Below, piece by piece: positions 1 to 5,344 of a stretch of 7,145 nt of DNA. The stretch's first letter is position 1. Every line of letters begins with the position of its first letter. The position numbers and the translations under genes were made by a program. Under the pieces are notes generated by a model that made no database searches, had not been told where the DNA came from, and worked only from the letters and a program-made list of their open reading frames with translations. Source of the stretch: Desulfobacterales bacterium (lineage in GTDB: Bacteria > Desulfobacterota > Desulfobacteria > Desulfobacterales > UBA5852). The stretch is from the NCBI GenBank assembly GCA_016735415.1, contig JAERRP010000477.1, positions 1-7,145 on the forward strand, written 5' to 3'.

Positions 1-1
1 G

Positions 2-865
2 GCCGCCGGCGCACGCGCCATCGCGCCGTCCGGCAGCGTCCTGCCGTTTTACCTGCAGCGCGGCGGGATGCTCAATCTGCAGTCCAAGCGCGGCTGTCCC
101 TTCCGGTGTGTTTACTGCACCTATCCCCACATCGAAGGGGCGGCCATGCGGTTGATTCCGGCCGAGGAGGTGGCGGCGACGGCTTTGTCACTGCAGGATG
201 CGGGTGCCCGCTATCTGTTCATGACCGATTCGGCCTTCAACGGCCATATCGCGCACAGCCTGGCGGTCGCTGCGGCTTTTAAAGAGGCGGGGGTGCGCAT
301 CCCCTGGGGCGCTTTTTTCGCCCCCATCCGGATGCCGTCGGATTATTTTTCGCGGATGCGGGCGGCCGGGCTGACCCATGTGGAGTTTGGAACCGAAGCC
401 CTGTGCGATCCGGTGCTGCAGGCCTATCGCAAACCCTTCCGCGTGGAGGATGTCTTCAGGGCTCATCGCCAGGCGGTGGCGGCCGGTCTGCATGCGGCCC
501 ATTATCTACTGCTGGGAGGACCGGGTGAAACGGCGTCGAGCCTTGAGGAAACGCTCTTAAATATTGACAAATTGCAGCGGACTGTTGTATTTTTTTTCTG
601 CGGTATGCGGATTTATCCACATACCGCTCTTTATCGTCTGGCACTTGAAAACGACCAGATCCGACCGGGTCAGGATTTGCTCGAACCGGTCTTTTACCAG
701 TCACCCGAAATCGACGCCAGGGCAATTATTCGGCGGGTGCAGGACGGCTGCCGACAGCATCCCAACTGGGTTCTGGGCGCCGGCGGCGAAGAGACGGAAG
801 AAGTGCTGCTGCGGTTGTATCGCCGCGGGTTGACCGGGCCGCTATGGGAGTTTTTGATCTGTTGA
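2..865 (+). CDS. B12-binding-type radical SAM enzyme, C-terminal part (5' truncated by window edge)
   Basis: The reading frame is open from base 2, so the true start is upstream; the first in-window ATG (68) is internal because conserved sequence continues before it. The 287 visible residues begin just before the radical SAM core. The [4Fe-4S]/SAM motif is KRGCPFRCVYC (Cys32, Cys36, Cys39, counted from base 2), followed by TYPHIEG, a signature I associate with cobalamin-dependent radical SAM enzymes of lipid and secondary metabolism. HVEFGTEAL and LLLGGPGET further on fit the TIM-barrel core of that class, and the chain ends with GPLWEFLIC. The B12-binding domain itself would lie upstream and cannot be seen. 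Members of the class perform methylation or other C-C chemistry; the substrate is unknown. The 3' end overlaps the dehydratase gene by 22 bases, implying co-translation. A T8 run (590-597) sits in an AT-rich island. Radical SAM identity is secure; B12 dependence is inferred. Confidence 0.88.
   Translation, partial: AAGARAIAPSGSVLPFYLQRGGMLNLQSKRGCPFRCVYCTYPHIEGAAMRLIPAEEVAATALSLQDAGARYLFMTDSAFNGHIAHSLAVAAAFKEAGVRIPWGAFFAPIRMPSDYFSRMRAAGLTHVEFGTEALCDPVLQAYRKPFRVEDVFRAHRQAVAAGLHAAHYLLLGGPGETASSLEETLLNIDKLQRTVVFFFCGMRIYPHTALYRLALENDQIRPGQDLLEPVFYQSPEIDARAIIRRVQDGCRQHPNWVLGAGGEETEEVLLRLYRRGLTGPLWEFLIC
564..591 (+). promoter_or_regulatory. possible internal sigma70-like promoter
   Basis: A perfect TTGACA (564-569) is followed after 16 bases by TGTATT (586-591), which matches 4 of 6 positions of the -10 consensus. 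It lies in a local AT-rich island inside the otherwise GC-rich radical SAM gene, about 250 bases before the dehydratase start. It could give the downstream genes an extra transcription start. The match may be chance, since the same bases encode ordinary residues of the protein. Confidence 0.18.
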
Positions 866-1212
866 GCGCCAACGATCATGACGGCCGACCGATCCGAAGC
901 CTGACGGCGGAGCGAACGATTGCCGCCGATTGGCTTTGGTTTGAGGGGCATTTCCCCGGCGATCCGCTGCTGCCGGGCGTGGCCCAGATCCAGCTGGTAT
1001 TGGACACGATCAACGCCGCCCTCGGAACGTCATTCGATCTCATAGCGCTCAAGCGGGTCCGGTTCCGGAACATGATCCGCCCGAATGATCGGATTCAAAT
1101 CCGGGCCTGGGCCGATACCGGGCGGGAAGGGGTATTCCGGTTCCGTATCGCGGTCGGGGATACTGTCGCCTGCACCGGAACCGTTCATGTCGGGGCGTCC
1201 GCCGACGTTTGA
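844..1212 (+). CDS. FabZ/FabA-like hotdog 3-hydroxyacyl-ACP dehydratase (acid residue replaced)
   Basis: A 122-residue single hotdog domain, somewhat shorter than typical FabZ (about 145-150). The hallmark is WFEGHFPGDPLLPGVAQI at residues 32-49, where His36 matches the catalytic His of FabZ (HFPGxPxxPGV). The family normally has an acidic residue 14 positions after that His (Glu in FabZ, Asp in FabA). Here that place is Gln50 (VAQIQLVLD), so the classical His-Glu pair appears incomplete; Asp54 is the nearest acid. The protein may dehydrate by a modified mechanism, act on an unusual substrate, or bind rather than dehydrate. The LPGVAQ wording is closer to dehydratases of aryl-polyene/ladderane-type clusters than to housekeeping FabZ (from memory). 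The ATG at 844 is chosen because the frame is conserved from there and it overlaps the upstream gene by 22 bases, which suggests translational coupling. Fold certain; activity uncertain. Confidence 0.88.
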   Translation: MGVFDLLSANDHDGRPIRSLTAERTIAADWLWFEGHFPGDPLLPGVAQIQLVLDTINAALGTSFDLIALKRVRFRNMIRPNDRIQIRAWADTGREGVFRFRIAVGDTVACTGTVHVGASADV

Positions 1213-1296
1213 TATGGCTCCGGTCGATGATGACGCTTAGACGCACACGGTGGCCGGGGGTCAACAACGGCTACGGGCGTGCCGGCATTCCGGTTT

Positions 1297-1338
1297 TCCG
1301 CGCTGAAGGTGCGGACGGGCTGAAACGATAGATTCGTT
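1297..1338 (+). promoter_or_regulatory. two small hairpins upstream of the ACP gene
   Basis: The 145-base gap 1213-1357 holds no gene. Near its 3' end are two adjacent potential hairpins. The first has TCCGCGC (1297-1303) pairing with GTGCGGA (1309-1315), 7 pairs including one G-T, loop TGAAG. The second has AACGA (1324-1328) pairing with TCGTT (1334-1338), loop TAGAT. They end four bases before the ACP ribosome site. No U-tract follows, so they are not a standard terminator; RNA processing or stabilisation to raise ACP synthesis is one speculative role. Confidence 0.25.
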
Positions 1339-1342
1339 ACAG

Positions 1343-1352
1343 AAGGGGGAGG
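1343..1352 (+). promoter_or_regulatory. strong ribosome binding site for the ACP gene
   Basis: The purine-rich AAGGGGGAGG includes a perfect GGAGG core (1348-1352) five bases before the ATG at 1358. It is the strongest Shine-Dalgarno sequence in the window, consistent with the carrier protein being needed in excess over the enzymes, and it fixes the ACP start. Confidence 0.75.
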
Positions 1353-1357
1353 CAGTA

Positions 1358-1624
1358 ATGGCTGTGGAAACCAATGTGGCCGATATTACCGTTCGGGTTG
1401 CAGCGGTCTTGATTGAGGAACTGAAACTGGAAGACGTCACGCCGGAAACTTTTGATCCGGATATCGATCTGGTGGATGAAATCGGCATCGACAGCATGGA
1501 TCTGGCCACGGTGGCGCTGGTGCTGCAGGACCACTACGGCATCCGTTTTGACGAAGACGATTACCCCACGCTGACATCGATTCGCAAAATTGCAGCCTAT
1601 ATCGCGGAAAGGTTGGTACCCTGA
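1358..1624 (+). CDS. acyl carrier protein
   Basis: An 88-residue acidic, helical, single-domain carrier protein of the usual length for a discrete ACP. The phosphopantetheine attachment motif is EIGIDSMDL, with Ser46 as the modified residue. The following helix (ATVALVLQDHYGIRF) and the C-terminal TSIRKIAAYIAERL fit the four-helix ACP fold. Holo-ACP would carry the growing chain for the two ketosynthases, the dehydratase and possibly the radical SAM enzymes encoded around it. It is divergent from housekeeping AcpP (GADSLD core), so it is probably dedicated to this pathway. The TGA stop (1622-1624) is immediately followed, in the same frame, by the TTG start of the next gene, so only one stop codon separates ACP and radical SAM enzyme. 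An excellent ribosome site precedes the ATG. Confidence 0.95.
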   Translation: MAVETNVADITVRVAAVLIEELKLEDVTPETFDPDIDLVDEIGIDSMDLATVALVLQDHYGIRFDEDDYPTLTSIRKIAAYIAERLVP

Positions 1625-2743
1625 TTGGACGGTAAAGCCGGTGTGACAAGCAATCCGCACGATATCGCTGTCGCCGGCGATTGTGCCGGCAGCAAGAAGC
1701 AATGGAAGTTTGCCGATATCCTGGCGGATCCTGGAATCAAGACCCGCTGGGAAAAGGTTCGTCGCTATTTCTTTCTGCGCGAATCCACCTATGACATGAC
1801 CAACCGTTGCAACATCCGCTGCGAGGGTTGCTATTTCTACGCGGGTGCCAAACAGTTTGCGCAGGAGAACCGCGATCCGCAGGCCTGGCGAGGCCTGATG
1901 CAGGCCGAAAAGGAAAGAGGCATTACCTTTGTCGTTCTGGCCGGCGCCGAACCGGCCCTGGTGGAGGACCTGTGCCGGGTCTGCTACGAGGTCATTCCGC
2001 TGGGTGCCATCGCCACCAACGGGCTGGCGCCGATCGATACCGCCATCGGCTACCGCCTGCATATTTCCGTGTGGGGCAACGATCGCACCAGCCGGCGGAT
2101 CCGGGGGGCCGAGCGCATGCTCGCCCGCCAGATCGATATCTATCGGAATGATCCACGGGCCGTGTTTGTCTATACGTTTACGCCTTACAACATCGTGGAA
2201 GCCCGCGAGATCGCCGAAATTCTGGCCGACAACGGGGGCCAGCTGACCTTCAATGTCTTCTCGGCCCCGGTCGGCTACAAGGGGGATTTGCGCCACCATG
2301 CGGCTTCGCTAAAGGAAACCCGCAGGACCATGATCGAACTGCGGCAGGCCTATCCGCAAACCGTGCTTTTTTCGAACTACAACGCCGTGGTCCATACCCA
2401 TGTCGACAGCCTGCACGGTCTTTTCGCCTGCCCCTATCCGCGTCGGAATCCTTCCCGCGATATCGGCCTGGGACGCTCTTTTCGCCAGTACCGGGCGGAT
2501 TTGTCCTGGGATCGCCAGGTGTCCTGCTGTGTTCCCGACACCGATTGCGCCGATTGCCGCCATTATGCCGCCGGCAGTGCCATCGTGACATCCAAACTCT
2601 TTCGCCATGCGGTGGACCCGGACACTTTCCGGGCCTGGCTCGACTACGTCGACACCTATCTGGCGGTCTGGGTCAAGGGATACGAAAAAGGCGAAAATTT
2701 GCATCAGAGCCACCCCGAGCCGCCTCCGGGTGATTCCGGCTGA
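1625..2743 (+). CDS. radical SAM enzyme with cysteine-rich C-terminus (paralogue 1)
   Basis: 372 residues if the TTG at 1625 is the start. The radical SAM motif is DMTNRCNIRCEGC with Cys62, Cys66 and Cys69, which would bind the SAM-cleaving [4Fe-4S] cluster. The usual GGE SAM-binding motif is altered to Gly107-Ala108-Glu109 (AGAEPAL). IATNGL and HISVWGND follow as in the paralogue at 2882. The C-terminal part carries Cys269 (ACPYP) and a CC-x5-C-x2-C group (Cys301, 302, 308, 311), suggesting an auxiliary iron-sulfur cluster as in SPASM/twitch proteins; this is inferred. There is no RiPP precursor nearby, and the ACP gene directly before it points to an acyl or lipid substrate. No gap separates it from the ACP stop. 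A purine-rich GGAAAGG (1606-1612) lies 12 bases before the TTG; an in-frame GTG at 1643 is the alternative start. Compared with the paralogue it has about 27 extra N-terminal residues. Enzyme class certain; reaction unknown. Confidence 0.9.
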   Translation: MDGKAGVTSNPHDIAVAGDCAGSKKQWKFADILADPGIKTRWEKVRRYFFLRESTYDMTNRCNIRCEGCYFYAGAKQFAQENRDPQAWRGLMQAEKERGITFVVLAGAEPALVEDLCRVCYEVIPLGAIATNGLAPIDTAIGYRLHISVWGNDRTSRRIRGAERMLARQIDIYRNDPRAVFVYTFTPYNIVEAREIAEILADNGGQLTFNVFSAPVGYKGDLRHHAASLKETRRTMIELRQAYPQTVLFSNYNAVVHTHVDSLHGLFACPYPRRNPSRDIGLGRSFRQYRADLSWDRQVSCCVPDTDCADCRHYAAGSAIVTSKLFRHAVDPDTFRAWLDYVDTYLAVWVKGYEKGENLHQSHPEPPPGDSG

Positions 2744-2784
2744 GGCCCTGTCGACAAACCCGTACGGTGACGACCGATTTGCCA

Positions 2785-2837
2785 ACCGCCCCGGAACGAT
2801 TTCAGTAATCCGAAAAAATTACATCGTGCGGGGCGGT
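2785..2837 (+). promoter_or_regulatory. nested intergenic hairpin between the two radical SAM genes
   Basis: The 138-base gap 2744-2881 contains a long imperfect inverted repeat. ACCGCCCCG (2785-2793) pairs with CGGGGCGGT (2829-2837). After a small internal loop (GA opposite G), ACGAT (2796-2800) pairs with ATCGT (2823-2827). After a four-base bulge (TTCA), GTAAT (2805-2809) pairs with ATTAC (2818-2822), leaving the loop CCGAAAAA. That gives 19 Watson-Crick pairs in 53 bases. No T-run follows, so it is not a classical Rho-independent terminator. Plausible roles are mRNA stabilisation or processing that separates the expression levels of upstream and downstream genes, or a protein-binding palindrome. 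A separate 8-base palindrome, CCGTACGG (2760-2767), lies just upstream. Confidence 0.55.
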
Positions 2838-2868
2838 GTTGAACGGCTGAGTTGCGCCCAAGCTTTTC

Positions 2869-2874
2869 AAGGAG
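2869..2874 (+). promoter_or_regulatory. ribosome binding site fixing the start at 2882
   Basis: AAGGAG lies seven bases before the ATG at 2882. It favours that ATG over an in-frame TTG at 2852, which would add ten unconvincing residues and place this Shine-Dalgarno sequence inside the coding region. Confidence 0.7.
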
Positions 2875-2881
2875 CCCTGGT

Positions 2882-3880
2882 ATGAAAACGGTCAGCGCAT
2901 TGCTGAACGATGAATGGTATGCCCGCTATCGGCGCATATCCAAATTGAATATCCGCAGTTCGATTTACGATGTCACCAACCAGTGCAACCTGCGTTGCAA
3001 GGGCTGCTTCTTTTTTTCATCGGGTGAAGACAAGGCCGCCGCCGAAGAAAAGGACATCAACCAGTGGACCGCCTTCATCGACCGGGAGCAGGCGCGCGGC
3101 GTCAACCTTGCAATCCTGATCGGCGGGGAGCCCACCCTGCACCTCGACCGGGTGGAAGCTTTCTACCAGCGGATGCCCACGTTCTGTGCCACCAACGGTC
3201 TGATCAAAGTGCCGCGCGAGCGCTTCCCCGACATGATGGTGGGTATTTCGCTGTGGGGCGATGACGAGGATGAAAAAACCCTGCGCGGCAAGGATACTTT
3301 TGCGGTTTCGAGCAAGAATTACGCCGGCGACCCGCATGCGTACTATCTCTACACCATCACGCCCAGGCAGATCGGCAAGACCGAGCGGATTATCCGTCGG
3401 ATTCGCGATGTGGGGGTCAAGGTCCACATGCAGCTGCTCTCCAATGATGAGGGCCTGGACGGCTTTTCATGGCAGCCGGAGGAGCTTGAGGTCATCCGCC
3501 ACGAGATGGATGCCGTGCTGGCGCAATACCCCGATACCGTTATTTCCTGCAAATACTACCACGAAATCATCACCACCGGTGAAATGCTCGGGCGCAGGTT
3601 CGGCTGGCAGGAGTGCCCCTCGGTTACCGAGCCGCTCGACCACCGCGATCCCCGTCCCAAACGCCTGATTCATTTTATCCGCTGGGCCTCCGACCTCAAG
3701 ACCATGCACCGCTGCTGCACTTCGGAAACGCGCGACTGCACCACCTGCAAGGACGGGGCCGCCCACATGAGCTGGGTCATGGTGAACAAGCGGGCCCATA
3801 TCCGGACGTCGCAGGATCTGCAGAACTGGATCGAGGTTTACGAAATGTTCGCCAAACTTTACCAGTTCATTCCCTGGTAG
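2882..3880 (+). CDS. radical SAM enzyme with cysteine-rich C-terminus (paralogue 2)
   Basis: 332 residues from the ATG preceded by AAGGAG. It is clearly a paralogue of the gene ending at 2743: both share Y-D-x-T-N-x-C-N-x-R-C-x-G-C, an ATNGL segment, a (I/S)xWG(N/D)D segment and the same C-terminal cysteine pattern. The cluster cysteines are Cys35, Cys39 and Cys42 (CNLRCKGC). The SAM-binding motif is canonical here (Gly81-Gly82-Glu83-Pro84). The C-terminus has Cys245 (ECPS) and CC-x6-C-x2-C (Cys278, 279, 286, 289), which could hold an auxiliary cluster. No signal peptide or membrane segment is seen, so it should be cytosolic, where it could act on ACP- or CoA-bound chains. The reaction is unknown; radical cyclisation, C-C coupling or adenosyl transfer to a lipid (as HpnH does to hopanoid precursors) are possibilities by analogy only. 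A T7 run (3011-3017) encodes the FFF after the cluster motif. Confidence 0.92.
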   Translation: MKTVSALLNDEWYARYRRISKLNIRSSIYDVTNQCNLRCKGCFFFSSGEDKAAAEEKDINQWTAFIDREQARGVNLAILIGGEPTLHLDRVEAFYQRMPTFCATNGLIKVPRERFPDMMVGISLWGDDEDEKTLRGKDTFAVSSKNYAGDPHAYYLYTITPRQIGKTERIIRRIRDVGVKVHMQLLSNDEGLDGFSWQPEELEVIRHEMDAVLAQYPDTVISCKYYHEIITTGEMLGRRFGWQECPSVTEPLDHRDPRPKRLIHFIRWASDLKTMHRCCTSETRDCTTCKDGAAHMSWVMVNKRAHIRTSQDLQNWIEVYEMFAKLYQFIPW

Positions 3881-3969
3881 GCCGCTGCCGGAAGGACGCG
3901 CTTTTATCAGGAACCCAAAGCCGGCATCATCGCTGCGGTTTTAATTCCGGCCCTGTCCCTGACAGCGGC
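3881..3969 (+). other. short intergenic region with possible branched RNA fold
   Basis: The 112-base gap 3881-3992 contains no gene. Several complementary segments could fold: GCCGCT (3881-3886) with AGCGGC (3964-3969); GCCGGAA (3887-3893) with TTCCGGC (3945-3951); and GCTTT (3900-3904) with AAAGC (3917-3921). The last stem is followed by CTTTTC-like sequence (3969-3974), too weak to call a terminator. The pairing is spread over long loops and may be coincidental in GC-rich DNA. Confidence 0.2.
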
Positions 3970-3992
3970 TTTTCAATTGGGCAGGTTTCGGC

Positions 3993-5243
3993 ATGAAGGC
4001 CAAACGAACATTTATTGTCGGATGGGATTGTGTATCGTCCCTGGGAACCGACCTGGTAAAACAGTGGCAGGTGGCTGCGGACGGCGCCAGCGGCATCCGC
4101 CCCCTGACGCGTTTTGCCCTCACGGAAGATTTTCCCGTGCGTATTGCCGGTGAGGTGCCGGCGTTCGATCCTTCGCCCTATCCCTTTCTGGCGCCCCGTC
4201 CGATGGCCCAGTGGACCTCCCCCATTTTCAAACATGCCCTGCTGGTGGTGCATCGGGCGCTCGTACAGGCCGGGCTCGAGATCACCCCGGCCCTGGCGCC
4301 CCGCGTGGCCATTACCTTCAGCTCGGCCGTGGGCGGCCAGGACGCCGTTCTGGCCGCTGATCGCCGGATGCGCACGGAGGGTAAAATGCCGCCCCCGTTT
4401 ACCAATCCCAATTCCTGCATCAACATGGTGGGGGGCAAGGTTTCGATCCTGACGGGCGCCACCGGGCCGATCAGCGCCACGATTACGGCCTGCGCCACCG
4501 GGGCGACCTCGCTGATTGTCGGTCAGCTGCTGCTGGCCCAGGGGAGGGCGGATGTGGTGATCTGCGGCGCGGTGGATTTCTGCCTGGTGGAGCCTATTGT
4601 GGCGGGGGTTTACACGATGAACGGCGCTTACGCCCCCAAACCGGGCCAGCCCCCGGAACCGCCCGAACGGATCAGCCGCCCCTTTGCGGTGAACCGCCGC
4701 GGTTTCGTCGTGGCCGAAGGGGCCGGCAGCCTGATTCTGGCCAGCGAGACCTTTGCCCGGGACCACGATCTGCGGCGTGATATCGAACTGGCCGGGTGGA
4801 GCATGACATCCGATGCCCGTCATTTCGTGGCGCCCAACCTGGAGACCGTCACCCGTTGCATCGACGAAAGCATTCGGGATGCGGGCCTGGGGACGGGAGC
4901 GATCGATGCCGTCAACGCTCACGGGACCTCGACCCGGATCGGGGATCAGACCGAATACCGGGCGCTGCGCGCTGTTTTCGGGGATCGCCTTCCGCCGCTA
5001 TCGGCCAACAAAAGTCAGACCGGGCATGCCATGGGGGCTTCCAGTGCCATCGAAATCATTCTGGCCATTGAGGGGATGTGTCGGGGGAAAATTCTTCCAA
5101 CCATCAATTACACCCCCGATCCCGACCTGGAACTGGACTGCGTGGCCGAGGGCGTCCGCCGGCTGGATCAGGCCCACCTGCTCAAAAACGCGTTCGGCTT
5201 CGGCGGCTGCAACGCCTGGATTGTCCTGCGGCGCTGTGCCTGA
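3993..5243 (+). CDS. FabF-like beta-ketoacyl-ACP synthase (ketosynthase 1)
   Basis: 416 residues, full FabF length. It should condense an ACP- or CoA-bound acyl chain with malonyl-ACP (decarboxylative Claisen). The nucleophile is Cys167 in ITACATGATS, with His310 (VNAHGTST), Lys340 (ANKSQTGH) and His345 completing the active site, so this is a catalytically complete KS, not a chain-length factor. The C-terminal gatekeeper loop reads AFGFGGCN (400-407); FabF proteins usually have Thr or Val where Cys406 stands. The N-terminus (TFIVGWDCVSSLG) is the usual thiolase-fold strand and turn, supporting the ATG at 3993. The ribosome site is weak (AGG at 3983-3985). It is followed after 101 bases by a second, different KS; paired FabF-like enzymes are typical of aryl-polyene and ladderane-type clusters, where each may use a different chain length. 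No KR, MAT or ACP domain is fused, so it is type II. Confidence 0.96.
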   Translation: MKAKRTFIVGWDCVSSLGTDLVKQWQVAADGASGIRPLTRFALTEDFPVRIAGEVPAFDPSPYPFLAPRPMAQWTSPIFKHALLVVHRALVQAGLEITPALAPRVAITFSSAVGGQDAVLAADRRMRTEGKMPPPFTNPNSCINMVGGKVSILTGATGPISATITACATGATSLIVGQLLLAQGRADVVICGAVDFCLVEPIVAGVYTMNGAYAPKPGQPPEPPERISRPFAVNRRGFVVAEGAGSLILASETFARDHDLRRDIELAGWSMTSDARHFVAPNLETVTRCIDESIRDAGLGTGAIDAVNAHGTSTRIGDQTEYRALRAVFGDRLPPLSANKSQTGHAMGASSAIEIILAIEGMCRGKILPTINYTPDPDLELDCVAEGVRRLDQAHLLKNAFGFGGCNAWIVLRRCA

Positions 5244-5344
5244 ATCCCGCCAGGGCAACCATCAAGGAAAAACCTTCTCCTTCCCGGTCGGTCGTGATAT
5301 TAGTCCGGCGATTAAATCATAGTTTTTAGAGAACGGGCTTCGAG

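Noticed and set aside
1622..1678. The TGA between ACP and radical SAM enzyme as a selenocysteine codon with a downstream SECIS
   Set aside because: A modest hairpin can be drawn (1637-1641/1674-1678 plus 1645-1648/1669-1672), but the loop lacks a recognisable bacterial SECIS feature. The residue would sit in a linker with no redox motif, and ACPs normally end just here.
1337..2299. Long minus-strand open frame (about 320 codons) opposite the ACP and first radical SAM gene
   Set aside because: It is a GC-rich antisense shadow: the plus strand encodes two recognisable proteins here, and the antisense translation shows no known motif.
2852..2881. TTG at 2852 as start of the second radical SAM paralogue
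   Set aside because: AAGGAG sits correctly for the ATG at 2882, and the ten extra residues have no counterpart.
1625..3880. RiPP maturation (SPASM-type) locus
   Set aside because: No small precursor-peptide gene or RRE-like domain is seen nearby, and the neighbours are fatty-acid/polyketide genes.
3927..4922. Long minus-strand open frame (about 331 codons) opposite ketosynthase 1
   Set aside because: Low-complexity Gly/Arg/His-rich translation opposite a clear KS gene, with no family motif.
5264..5276. Small AAGG-AAAAA-CCTT hairpin after ketosynthase 1 as a terminator
   Set aside because: Only four base pairs and no T-run afterwards; the next gene continues in the same direction within 101 bases.
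5295..5319. TGAT/ATCA inverted repeat with inner TTA/TAA before ketosynthase 2 as an operator
   Set aside because: Short, A/T-only outer contacts with a one-base bulge; indistinguishable from chance without comparative data.
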